Source of the DNA: Verrucomicrobiota bacterium
GTDB taxonomy: Bacteria; Verrucomicrobiota; Verrucomicrobiia; Opitutales; Opitutaceae
Length of the DNA: 12,300 nucleotides
Assembly: GCA_023443985.1 (NCBI GenBank)
Contig: JAEZSJ010000192.1
Location: 1 to 12,300 of the forward strand
Direction: 5' to 3'
The position numbers and the translations under genes were made by a program. Shown here in pieces: positions 5,421 to 12,300 of this stretch; positions within the stretch are counted from its first letter, which is position 1, and every line of letters begins with the position of its first letter. The notes below the pieces were generated by a model. The model did not search any database. It was not told where the DNA came from and saw only the letters and a program-made list of their open reading frames with translations.

Positions 5421-7493
5421 TCAGGGTGCGGCGGGCGCCGCTGGTGTGGCCCTGGCGGCGCGCGGAGCGAGGTGTCGGGCGAGGAAGCCCTCGATCTCGG
5501 TGTAGAGTTTCACGCGGTGGTCGAGATCGGCCATGCCGTGCCCCTCGCCGCGCTGGAAGTACGTCTCGTTCGGCACGCCGGCCTTCTTCAGCTCGGCGAC
5601 CAGCCGTTGCGACTGCTCGACGGAAGTGACGACGTCGGACCCGCCATGGGCGACGAAGACGGGCACCTTGATCTTGGCGGCCGAGCGCAGGGGTGAGATT
5701 TCCTCGAACTTCTCCTCGTTGGCCTTGGGGTCGCCGAGGAAGCGGCGGTACACGGCTGTGCGCCCGGAGGCGAAGCCCTCGGTCTCGAAGCGTTTGGCAT
5801 CGGCGATCATCTGTGCCCAGTCATACACGCCGCTCATCGCCACGGCGCAGCGATAGAGCCCGGATTCGTGCGCCACACCGCTGATCGCGAGATAGGCGCC
5901 GAACGAGCCCCCCATGATCGCGATGCGGTCGGGATCCACGAGGCCGGACTTGATCAGCTTCCGCACCCCGTCGGTCACATCGTCGTGCATCTTGCGGAAG
6001 GCCCACAGGTCGTCGGCGGGGAAACGCCACTGGGTTCCGAGAGAGCCGCGGTAGTTGGGCTGGAAGACGGCGTAACCGCGGCTGGCAAGGAACTGCACCT
6101 CGGGGTCGCATCCCCACGAGTCGCGCACCCAGGGCCCGCCATGGGGAAGGACGACCAACGGCGCCGGCCTCTCCTTCGAGGCGCCCTCGGGGAGCGTGAG
6201 GAAGCCGTCGATCATCGCTCCGTCGCGATTCTTGTAGGTGAGGAAGGTCATCGGCCGCAGTCGCTCGGAATCGAGCCAGGGGGCGACGCTGGCGACGACG
6301 GTGCTGATGGCGCCTTTCTCGAGGTCGATCAGCAGGTAGGCGGTGGGTTTGCGGTCGGAGCGCACCGCGACGAAGAACCGTTTCTCGGCGCGGTCGCTGC
6401 CAACGATCGAGACGATGGCGCCCTTGGCGGCCGGCCCGAGCGAGTTCTCGATCTTGCGTTGGAGCTTTTCGTAGGCCGGGTCGAACCAAACCGTGCTCGG
6501 GACTTCGCGCTCGAAACGCAGGCCGAGGATGTGGCCATCCAGGGGGTGTTTGTAGGGGCGGCAGCGGCTCAGGTCGTACTTCTCGGTCTGGAAAAGCACC
6601 TCGCCGAGCTGGCCGGTCAGTGCATCCAAAAAACGGAGCGACCGGGGCTTGCCCTCCTCGCGCGGACCGAGCACGAGCAGTTGTCCCGGCCGGTCGGCAA
6701 CCGAGACGATCTCGATCTCGTCGAGGTCTACCGGGCAGGGCTGCCAGTTTTTGCCGTCGAGGCGGTGGAGGAAACTCTTCCCGTCCTTGGACGTGACCGC
6801 GTAGGCGAGTTCGCCGGCGTTGTCGGTGATGTAGCCGCGCGTGGCGCCGTGCTTCAGCGTGGGGTAGTAGCGGACGACCTTTGCGAGGGTGCCTCCCTCG
6901 ATGGAGCCGGGGTCGACGTAGGCGTCGTTGCGTTTGTCGAACGGGTCGAAGCGCGGCTCCATCCCGTCGATCTGGACGACGCCGCCGTCGTTGCCATGGT
7001 CGAAGGCGCAGCGCCGGATCCAGACGATCGGATGCTGGGGCTTGGCGAGCGGCGAGCTCAGCACCTGGTCGACATTGTGGAAATCGACCGCGTAGGTCTG
7101 GCGCAGATCCGCGATCGGCGAGACGCACAGACCCTCGCTGTAGCGATTGTGGGAGACGAGGGTGAAGATCAGCCGGTCGTCGCCGAGCCAGTCGACGTCA
7201 TGCAGGTCCTTCTTGCCCGGGCCGAAGAGACGCCGGTACTCGCCGGTCGCGATCTCGCACAGCACCATCTCGGAGCGATCCACGCCGACCGTGGTCGAGG
7301 CGATGAAATGGGTGCCGGCGGGGTTGAGTTCCGGGTTCGAGAAAAGGCTCGGTCGGAAGAAATCGACGACGGGGATCGGCTCGGAGGCCGGGACCGGGAC
7401 CATCCGCTCAAGCGGATTGTCCGGCTTCGCGAAACCAGGAACACAGGACGCCAGACCCAGCCCGGCGACCATCCAGTGGGACCAAGGAAGCAT
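5421..7493 (-). CDS. Exported S9 family (prolyl oligopeptidase-type) serine peptidase
   Basis: The 690-residue protein has a beta-propeller-type N-terminal half (about 40-420; repeated strands such as GEYRRLF, DDRLIFTLV and KRFFVAVRSD) and a C-terminal alpha/beta-hydrolase peptidase domain (about 425-675). The catalytic triad is visible: Ser530 in GGSFGAYL, Asp620 in HGGSDVV and His652 in GEGHGM; HGGPW (451-455) is the oxyanion-hole loop. S9 enzymes of this kind cleave short peptides as dipeptidyl- or acylaminoacyl-peptidases. The N-terminus is a hydrophobic export signal, with either a lipobox LASC (Cys17) or an ordinary cleavage site after GFA (22), so it may be periplasmic or a lipoprotein. 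The C-terminus is an Ala/Pro tail (APRAARATPAAPAAP). It is the last gene of the minus-strand run, 57 bp after the prepilin peptidase stop. Exact specificity cannot be read. Confidence 0.9.
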   Translation of the reverse strand: MLPWSHWMVAGLGLASCVPGFAKPDNPLERMVPVPASEPIPVVDFFRPSLFSNPELNPAGTHFIASTTVGVDRSEMVLCEIATGEYRRLFGPGKKDLHDVDWLGDDRLIFTLVSHNRYSEGLCVSPIADLRQTYAVDFHNVDQVLSSPLAKPQHPIVWIRRCAFDHGNDGGVVQIDGMEPRFDPFDKRNDAYVDPGSIEGGTLAKVVRYYPTLKHGATRGYITDNAGELAYAVTSKDGKSFLHRLDGKNWQPCPVDLDEIEIVSVADRPGQLLVLGPREEGKPRSLRFLDALTGQLGEVLFQTEKYDLSRCRPYKHPLDGHILGLRFEREVPSTVWFDPAYEKLQRKIENSLGPAAKGAIVSIVGSDRAEKRFFVAVRSDRKPTAYLLIDLEKGAISTVVASVAPWLDSERLRPMTFLTYKNRDGAMIDGFLTLPEGASKERPAPLVVLPHGGPWVRDSWGCDPEVQFLASRGYAVFQPNYRGSLGTQWRFPADDLWAFRKMHDDVTDGVRKLIKSGLVDPDRIAIMGGSFGAYLAISGVAHESGLYRCAVAMSGVYDWAQMIADAKRFETEGFASGRTAVYRRFLGDPKANEEKFEEISPLRSAAKIKVPVFVAHGGSDVVTSVEQSQRLVAELKKAGVPNETYFQRGEGHGMADLDHRVKLYTEIEGFLARHLAPRAARATPAAPAAP

Positions 7494-7550
7494 CAGCCCT
7501 GTGTGCCTGAATCGGCAGGACAGGCAAGCCCGCAGCCCGGGGTGGGCGCG

Positions 7551-8522
7551 TCAGAGCGGCATGCGGGCAAACTCGTCGAGCACCGCCGCAATCTCGCCGA
7601 AGTAGGCGTCGACGTAGGGATGCGCCCAGAACAGGTAGAGCAGGCCGGCGGCGGAGAGCATCGGGCCGAACGGCACCGGCATGCCCATCAGGCCGGGCGA
7701 CTCCTCGCCGGAGGGTTCCTCGCCCGCGGGCGCGGCGGCGGCGGGGCCCGCGGCCGCCGGTGCGGAACGTCGGAACGGCAGCCACAGCACGGTGGCGATC
7801 ACGCCCAGCACGGCGCCGCCGAACACCGCGCACACGGCGCCCTTCCAGCCGAGGAACGCGCCGATGCAGCCGAGCAGTTTCACATCCCCGAACCCCATCG
7901 CCTCCTTGCGCAGGATCTTCTCGGCCAGCAACGCGATCCAGAGCACAAGCGCCGAGCCCACGAACATCCCGAGCACCGAGTCGATGCCCGCCTGGAGGCC
8001 GGCGAGCAGGTGGCCGAGCGCCGGATCGACCGAGGCGGGGGCTGTGTATCCGTGCAGTGATGGCACGAGTACCGACAGGACCACGCCGACCACCGCCCCG
8101 CCGATGGAGAACCGGTCGGGGATGATCATGTGGTCGATGTCGATGAAGGACGCCGCGATCAACATCGAGGCGAAGAGCATCGCGCCCAGCGCCTTGCCGG
8201 GGCCGAACTCCAACGCGCAGACGAGAAACACGAGCGCGGTCAGGAGTTCGACGGCGGGATAACGCACGCTGAAGGGCCGCCCGCAGCAGCGGGCGCGTCC
8301 GCGCAGGAGCAGCCAGCTGAGGATCGGGAGGTTGTCGAACCAGCGCACCGGCTGGCCGCAGGCGCAGTGCGAACCCGGGCGCACGACGGACTTCCCGGCG
8401 GGTATCCGGTAGATGCAGACGTTCAGAAAGCTTCCGATGCACGCGCCGAACCCGAAAGCCACGGCGGGGAAGAACCACGGGAAGCTCGCGTGGATGAGGC
8501 GGAGTTCGTCGAGCGAGATCAT
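7551..8522 (-). CDS. Type IV prepilin leader peptidase/methyltransferase (A24 family)
   Basis: The 323-residue polytopic inner-membrane aspartic protease resembles PilD/GspO, which cleaves and N-methylates type IV pilin or type II secretion pseudopilin precursors. The N-terminal part holds GACIGSFLNVCIYRIP (26-41) and a cysteine cluster before VRYPAVELLTA. The catalytic aspartates are Asp128 in FIDIDHMIIPDR and Asp213 in MGFGDVKLLGCIGAFLGWKG. About seven or eight hydrophobic segments are visible. The zinc-type cysteines are C53/C55 and C79/C80 rather than the usual two CxxC pairs. An Ala/Pro/Glu-rich insertion (about 253-276) lies between the last membrane helices. The ATG overlaps the aroE stop as ATGA and has no ribosome-binding site of its own, so translation is probably coupled to aroE. 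No pilin or secretion genes are in the window. Confidence 0.92.
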   Translation of the reverse strand: MISLDELRLIHASFPWFFPAVAFGFGACIGSFLNVCIYRIPAGKSVVRPGSHCACGQPVRWFDNLPILSWLLLRGRARCCGRPFSVRYPAVELLTALVFLVCALEFGPGKALGAMLFASMLIAASFIDIDHMIIPDRFSIGGAVVGVVLSVLVPSLHGYTAPASVDPALGHLLAGLQAGIDSVLGMFVGSALVLWIALLAEKILRKEAMGFGDVKLLGCIGAFLGWKGAVCAVFGGAVLGVIATVLWLPFRRSAPAAAGPAAAAPAGEEPSGEESPGLMGMPVPFGPMLSAAGLLYLFWAHPYVDAYFGEIAAVLDEFARMPL

Positions 8523-9433
8523 GCAGGGAAAGCGAGCGCGGCGCGGGCGGCCTGGTGCATCACCTCGGCGGGTACGGCGGCGCCGGTCCACAACTCGAGC
8601 GCGCGCGCGCCCTGGTGGACAAGCATCAGCAGGCCGTTGGCCTGCGGGACGCCGAGCGTGGCGGCGGTCTCGAGCAGCGGGGTGCGCGGCGGGTTGTAGA
8701 CCATGTCGAACACACAGGCCGGCCGCGGCCACGTCGCGAGGTCGATGGGCGCCGGTTCATCGGCGCGCAGTCCGGCGGAGGTGGAGTTGATCAGGATGGC
8801 ACCGGCCGGCACGTCGCCCGGGCCCTCGGCCAAGCGGCGGCCGCGGACGGGGATCGCGCCGGCGAGCGGACGGATCTGCGCCAGCAGCGCATCGAGCGTG
8901 TCGGCGCTGCGGTTGGCGATGGTGAGCGAGCGGCAGCCCTGCCGCAGCGCCTCGACGGCGGCACTGCGCGCCGCGCCGCCGGCTCCGAGCAGGACCACAT
9001 CGGCCCCGGCGAGCGGGCGGGCGAACTCGGCCGCGATCGCGGCGGCGAGGCCGTGGCCGTCGGTGTTGAAGCCTTCGAAGCCGTGGGCGGTGCGGCGCAG
9101 CGTGTTCACCGCACCGATGTCGCGCGCGGCGGGATCGATCTGCGCGAGCAGGTCGAGCGCGAGCACCTTGTGCGGCACCGTGAGGTTCAGACCGGCGAAG
9201 CCGCGGGCGTGGAACAGCGGCAGCGCCTCGGCGAGGCGCTCGGGGGCGATGTCGAACTTCCAGTAGCGCCAGGCGGCGAACTGCGGGTCGTGCCCGGCCA
9301 GGACGCGCAGCGCGGCGTTGTGCATGGGCGGCGAGACCGAGTGCTTCACCGGGTGCCCCACGACCGCGAGGTGCGTGCCGGGCTCGGACCAGCGGGAGAG
9401 GTCGTCGAGGGTGAGCGTGTCTTCGGGGCGCAT
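8519..9433 (-). CDS. aroE: Shikimate dehydrogenase (NADP+)
   Basis: The 304-residue enzyme reduces 3-dehydroshikimate to shikimate in the cytoplasm, in the aromatic amino-acid (chorismate) pathway. Substrate-domain motifs: VGHPVKHSVSPPMHNAAL (25-42), NLTVPHK with catalytic Lys89, GAVNTL (107-112) and NTDGHG with Asp125. The NADP-binding Rossmann part has GAGGAARSA (150-158), ANRS (173-176), INSTSAGL (215-222) and VFDMVYNPPRTPLL (241-254), followed by NGLLMLVHQGARALELWTG (267-284). It is slightly longer than E. coli AroE (272 aa) because of about 18 extra N-terminal residues. The ATG at 9433 has no clear Shine-Dalgarno sequence. It lies 85 bp after the DUF3237 gene and overlaps the prepilin peptidase by four bases. 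It could be a QuiA/YdiB-type paralogue, but the motifs fit AroE well. Confidence 0.93.
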   Translation of the reverse strand: MRPEDTLTLDDLSRWSEPGTHLAVVGHPVKHSVSPPMHNAALRVLAGHDPQFAAWRYWKFDIAPERLAEALPLFHARGFAGLNLTVPHKVLALDLLAQIDPAARDIGAVNTLRRTAHGFEGFNTDGHGLAAAIAAEFARPLAGADVVLLGAGGAARSAAVEALRQGCRSLTIANRSADTLDALLAQIRPLAGAIPVRGRRLAEGPGDVPAGAILINSTSAGLRADEPAPIDLATWPRPACVFDMVYNPPRTPLLETAATLGVPQANGLLMLVHQGARALELWTGAAVPAEVMHQAARAALAFPA

Positions 9434-9518
9434 GCCGACGCGCCACGATGGGCCGAAACGCCGGCGGAACGAGCGCGAAGTTGCGGTGTGCCGCTCAGTT
9501 GCGACCCGGCCGCGGGAA

Positions 9519-10028
9519 CTACAGCAGCCGGAAGACGCGGATCACGACCGTGCCCGGCCGCGGGCCGCCGGCGATGGAGCCGACGAACTGGGCGCGGGCG
9601 AGCCAGGCGTGCGGCCCGTCGGGCACCTCGAAACGCGGGGTGGTGCGCAGGTAGCGCCCCTGGTCGGCGATCACCCCGCGGTTGCGCACCACGATGACGG
9701 TGCCGTCGTCGCAGCGCATCGAGTACAACGCGTCGACCTCGGTCACGCCGTCGCGCCGCTCCAGCTGCCAGTCGGCCCCGCCGGGCAGCACCACCCCGCG
9801 GAGCGTGGCGCCCGCGAAGGTGCCGCCCGTGATTGGAATGTAGCGGCTGCGGCCGATGGCGGTCTCGCCGACCTCCACGGTCGCGCCGATCTCGACGACG
9901 GCTTCGTAGACGAATTCGGTGCGGAGCGGCTCCGGCGCGGGGCCGGACTCGGCCGCGGCCCGGTGGGGGGCGCCGAAGCCGAGCAGGAGCAGGAAAGAAC
10001 AGGCGGGGAGGAGAGCGCGGAGGTGCAT
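9519..10028 (-). CDS. Exported DUF3237 family protein
   Basis: The 169-residue product has a Sec signal peptide (MHLRALLPACSFLLLLGF… with likely cleavage after HRAAA, residue 26). The rest is one DUF3237 domain: FVYEAVVEIGATVEVGE, GRSRYIPITGGTFAGATLRG (59-78), VLPGGADWQLERRDG (80-94), DALYSMRCDDGTVIVVRNRG (98-117) and a terminal VVIRVFRL strand. The family is a small beta-barrel of unknown biochemical function, often seen near catabolic and hydrolase genes. The conserved PITGGTF and LPGGADW loops are intact. It follows the fusion hydrolase gene after 38 bp on the same strand, so the two are probably co-transcribed and both exported. No ribosome-binding site is visible; the upstream bases are C-rich on the coding strand. 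Confidence 0.88.
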   Translation of the reverse strand: MHLRALLPACSFLLLLGFGAPHRAAAESGPAPEPLRTEFVYEAVVEIGATVEVGETAIGRSRYIPITGGTFAGATLRGVVLPGGADWQLERRDGVTEVDALYSMRCDDGTVIVVRNRGVIADQGRYLRTTPRFEVPDGPHAWLARAQFVGSIAGGPRPGTVVIRVFRLL

Positions 10029-10031
10029 GGC

Positions 10032-10079
10032 GGGTGGCAGGGGGCGGGGAGAGGGCTACGGGTGGATCAGGGGGAGGGG
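10032..10079 (+). other. G-quadruplex-type G-run cluster
   Basis: At least six runs of three or more G lie within 48 bases (10032-10034, 10040-10044, 10046-10049, 10053-10055, 10060-10062, 10070-10074, 10076-10079) with loops of 1-7 nt. The cluster covers the 38-bp spacer between the fusion hydrolase and DUF3237 genes and the last codons of the former. The G-rich strand is the template strand for these genes, so the RNA would be C-rich. Chance in GC-rich DNA is possible. Confidence 0.4.
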
Positions 10080-12241
10080 AAGCCTTTCAACTGGATGGAC
10101 CAGCGGGGATCGCGGGCGAGTTCGCTGTCCTCCCCGAGGAACATGCCGGAGGCCTCGGCGCGACCCTTGAGCTGCCAGTCGAGCCAGGCGAGGGCGACGG
10201 GTGTGAACTCGCCGCCGTGCGGCCTGGCGTAGGTGCCGCCGTGGCCGACATCGAGGTTGGTCATGGCGACGGGCACGTGGTCCAGCCGCGCGAAGTCGTC
10301 CATGGCGTTGTTGTAGGCGATGTCGGTCGGACCGCCCATGATGTACAGCACGGGGGCGTGGAAGTCGCGCAGGTCGTCCTTGGTGAGCGCGGGCATGAGC
10401 TTCATCTGCGAGGGTTCGGGCAGGACGCCGCTGTTGCAGATGACCGAGGTCCGGATACGCGGATCGCCCGAGATCTCGATGGCCTGGAGGCCGCCGCAGG
10501 ACATGCCCATCGCGGCGACCTGCGCGGTGTCGACGCGCCCGGCGTAGCGCCCCGTGGCCGCGGCGTTCTCGGCGGTGATCCAATCCAACGCGGCGAGAAG
10601 CTGGTCGGAGCGGGTGGGCTGGCGGGAGGCCTCGTCGCGGTGCTCGAGTTGGTCGAGGCGGCCGATGGCGAGCACGAGGTACCCGTGTGAGGCGAGCTCG
10701 TTGAGGAAGTTCTTGTGCTCCTGGGCGGTGTTGGCGCAGGCGCCGTTACCCCAGAGGAGGACCGGGAGCCTGTTCGCCGCGCCGAACGGCGTCAGGTCGC
10801 GCGGGCGGAAGAGGGTCATGCCGGGCAGCGTCGGCTCCTCGGTGGCGACGGCCGGGTACGGGCCGGTGCCGCCCTGCTCGACGACGACCGCCGCGGTGTC
10901 GCTGGCGCCGGGAGGCGTGCTCGCGGGCGCGGCGAGCCGGTAGGCCTGGGCGAGGAACTGCGGGAGCAGGTCCGGTGGCTGGTACATGTTGATGTAGTAG
11001 AGCGCGACGAGGTCGTGCGCGGGATCGATGAGGTACTTCGTGCCGAACATGCCGCCCCAGGAGAAGGCGCGGTCGGAGACGGCCGGCACGGGTTTGAGCG
11101 CGCGGTGGAGCTCGAAGCCGAGGCCGAACTGGAAGCCCGGCGCCGCGCCGCTGTCGGGCGCGAGCCGGTCGAGCGTGGTCATCAGCTCCACTGTCTCCGG
11201 TTTAAGGATGCGGTGGCCGTCGAGCTCCCCCTTGTTGAGCAGCATCTGGCAGAACCGGGCGTAGTCCCCGATCGGGCCGTTGAGGCCGATGGCGCCTTCC
11301 GCGTAGGTCTGTTGCGTGCTGACGGCGCCCTCGGCGTACAGGTTGGGGCCGGGCACGAGCTTCCCGTCGACGGACCGGTAGGGCTTCACGAAGCGCGCGA
11401 GGTCCGCGGGGGCGTAGTACCAGTCGGTGCGGTCCATCCCGAGCGGGGTGAGGACCTTCTCCTTCACGTATTCGCGCAACGGTTTTCCGGAGATGCGCTC
11501 GACGAGGTAGCCGAGCATGTTGCTGCTCAGGTGGTATTCCCAGCGCGTGCCGGGATCGAAGCCGAGCGGGTATCTGGCCAACGCGAGCATCTCCTCCTCG
11601 AGGAGCTTCGCCTGGTAGTTGCCGCCGCCGGTGTGCTGCCCGGCCGGGGCCGGCTGCGGGAGCGCGCCGCCAAAGCCGGCGGGCGCGGAGTCCGGCGCAC
11701 CCTGCGCGCGGCGCAGCTCGTGCACGAGTCCGGCGCCGAGCCCGGAGGTGTGGCTCATGAGGTGCGCGAAGGTCATGGGCGCAGCGACCGGCCGGGTCTC
11801 GTAGGTGCCGTCCGGATTCACCTTCGTCAGCACGCGGTCGGGGATCCCGGGGAAATACTTCGACACCGGGTCGTCGATCGCCACCAGCCCCTGCTCGACG
11901 AGCGTCATGAACGCGACCGTGGTCACCGCCTTCGTCTGCGAGAAGAGCACGTAGTAGTCGTCGACGGTGGCGGGGACGCGGTTCTCGACGTCCCTCCACC
12001 CGAAGGCCTTCTGGTAGACCACGGTGCCACCCTTGGCGACGAAGCCGGCGACGCAGCTCAGCCTGCCGTTCTCGACGAAGGACTGGAGCAGCGAATCCAT
12101 GTCGGCGATCGCGGCGGAATCGGCACCGGTCGCGGCCGAAGCGGCCGCGGGCTTGGAGGGCTGCGGCTCCGCCACAGCCGAGGGGACGGAGGGCAGGAGC
12201 AGCAGCAGGGAGGCGAGGGAAGCGATGACGGGTGATCTCAT
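10067..12241 (-). CDS. Exported two-domain hydrolase: class-C beta-lactamase-type serine hydrolase fused to alpha/beta hydrolase
   Basis: The 724-residue protein begins with a signal peptide (cleavage near SAVA, residue 24) and an Ala-rich linker. Domain 1 (about 45-435) is of the class C beta-lactamase/esterase type: S101-Q-T-K104 is the SxxK nucleophile motif, Tyr236 in EYHLSSNMLGYLVERISG is the YxN-region tyrosine, and FSWGGMFGT (393-401) occupies the KTG position. LMSHTSGL (161-168) is also typical. The pattern suits an esterase or peptidase more than a beta-lactamase. Domain 2 (about 470-690) is an alpha/beta hydrolase: GNGACANTAQEHKNFLNELASHGYLV, nucleophile Ser581 in GMSCGG, Asp640 in GGPTD and His667 in DVGHGG. 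Both triads look complete, with an Ala/Pro/Thr linker (about 436-468) between them. The reading frame is continuous. It is the first gene of the minus-strand run; no Shine-Dalgarno sequence or promoter is evident. Substrates are unknown, probably extracellular esters. Confidence 0.88.
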   Translation of the reverse strand: MRSPVIASLASLLLLLPSVPSAVAEPQPSKPAAASAATGADSAAIADMDSLLQSFVENGRLSCVAGFVAKGGTVVYQKAFGWRDVENRVPATVDDYYVLFSQTKAVTTVAFMTLVEQGLVAIDDPVSKYFPGIPDRVLTKVNPDGTYETRPVAAPMTFAHLMSHTSGLGAGLVHELRRAQGAPDSAPAGFGGALPQPAPAGQHTGGGNYQAKLLEEEMLALARYPLGFDPGTRWEYHLSSNMLGYLVERISGKPLREYVKEKVLTPLGMDRTDWYYAPADLARFVKPYRSVDGKLVPGPNLYAEGAVSTQQTYAEGAIGLNGPIGDYARFCQMLLNKGELDGHRILKPETVELMTTLDRLAPDSGAAPGFQFGLGFELHRALKPVPAVSDRAFSWGGMFGTKYLIDPAHDLVALYYINMYQPPDLLPQFLAQAYRLAAPASTPPGASDTAAVVVEQGGTGPYPAVATEEPTLPGMTLFRPRDLTPFGAANRLPVLLWGNGACANTAQEHKNFLNELASHGYLVLAIGRLDQLEHRDEASRQPTRSDQLLAALDWITAENAAATGRYAGRVDTAQVAAMGMSCGGLQAIEISGDPRIRTSVICNSGVLPEPSQMKLMPALTKDDLRDFHAPVLYIMGGPTDIAYNNAMDDFARLDHVPVAMTNLDVGHGGTYARPHGGEFTPVALAWLDWQLKGRAEASGMFLGEDSELARDPRWSIQLKGFPSP

Positions 12242-12277
12242 GGAAAGGAACGCGGCTGGGGTGTGGGACGACGGAAC

Positions 12278-12295
12278 GGGAGGGCGGGCTCAGGG
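12278..12295 (+). other. G-quadruplex-type motif upstream of the fusion hydrolase gene
   Basis: Four GGG runs with loops A, C and CTCA (12278-12280, 12282-12284, 12286-12288, 12293-12295) meet the usual G3N1-7 definition. They lie 37-54 bp upstream of the fusion hydrolase start, on the template strand. The rest of 12242-12300 shows no clear promoter or ribosome-binding site. Confidence 0.4.
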
Positions 12296-12300
12296 CGCGG

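Noticed and set aside
3416..5629. A 737-codon open frame on the plus strand overlapping the second HDOD gene and the sugar kinase
   Set aside because: The product is Arg/Pro/Ala-rich without any fold signature and lies entirely in the wrong frame of two well-supported genes.
7504..7526. Inverted repeat TGCCTG-N11-CAGGCA between the prepilin peptidase and S9 peptidase genes
   Set aside because: The stem is short, competes with an internal CCTG/CAGG pairing and has no U tract; it is not convincing as a terminator.
5868..8060. A 730-codon open frame on the plus strand
   Set aside because: It is antisense to the S9 peptidase and prepilin peptidase genes, whose catalytic motifs are clear. The translation has no recognisable domain and the skewed Gly/Ala/Asp/Arg composition typical of shadow frames in GC-rich DNA.
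10715..12235. A 506-codon plus-strand frame opposite the fusion hydrolase
   Set aside because: Antisense shadow of a conserved two-domain gene; no motifs and biased composition.
12290..12300. Possible stop codon and last codons of another minus-strand gene at the window edge
   Set aside because: A TGA on the minus strand at 12290-12292 could end an upstream gene, but only two codons are visible, which is no evidence.

Overview
The window is very GC-rich (roughly 70% by eye) and gene-dense. It reads as a bacterial chromosome with ordinary housekeeping and envelope genes. There is no phage, transposase, CRISPR, tRNA or rRNA signal. Gene content (an exported DUF481 protein, tandem HDOD proteins, an S9 peptidase, a class-C-type serine hydrolase fused to an alpha/beta hydrolase) and the scarcity of Shine-Dalgarno sequences suggest a Verrucomicrobiota/Opitutaceae-like Gram-negative. 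That placement is inference from style; no marker gene here proves it.

Left part, plus strand: the probable tail of an unidentified gene (ends 85), then a MutT-type Nudix hydrolase (178-591). A 256-bp gap follows, holding a 30-bp direct repeat (623-652 and 724-753) and a strong intrinsic terminator (779-812) that serves the minus-strand gene to its right. That gene, an exported DUF481 outer-membrane-type protein (848-1924), is divergent from a plus-strand run. The 188-bp divergent spacer holds a candidate promoter with a small inverted repeat across its -35.

Middle, plus strand: two tandem paralogous HDOD proteins (2113-3003, 3115-3984) and then a galactokinase-family sugar kinase (4068-5216). 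Both HDOD proteins have lost the HD pair of the ancestral metal site (LLRSxGK). They share a short upstream element. The kinase has Asn in place of the sugar-contacting acidic residue in its signature motif. The run faces a minus-strand cluster across a 204-bp gap with a long nested hairpin.

Right part, all minus strand, in transcription order: a 724-aa exported two-domain hydrolase (12241-10067), an exported DUF3237 protein (10028-9519), shikimate dehydrogenase aroE (9433-8519), a type IV prepilin peptidase (8522-7551, overlapping aroE by ATGA) and an exported S9 prolyl-oligopeptidase-family peptidase (7493-5421). Gaps are 38, 85, -4 and 57 bp, so one transcript is possible, but only the aroE-prepilin peptidase pair is clearly coupled. 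Two G-quadruplex-type motifs flank the fusion hydrolase gene.

No wholly new multi-gene system is evident. The most distinctive items are the bifunctional hydrolase fusion, the altered sugar-kinase signature and the duplicated HDOD pair next to it.
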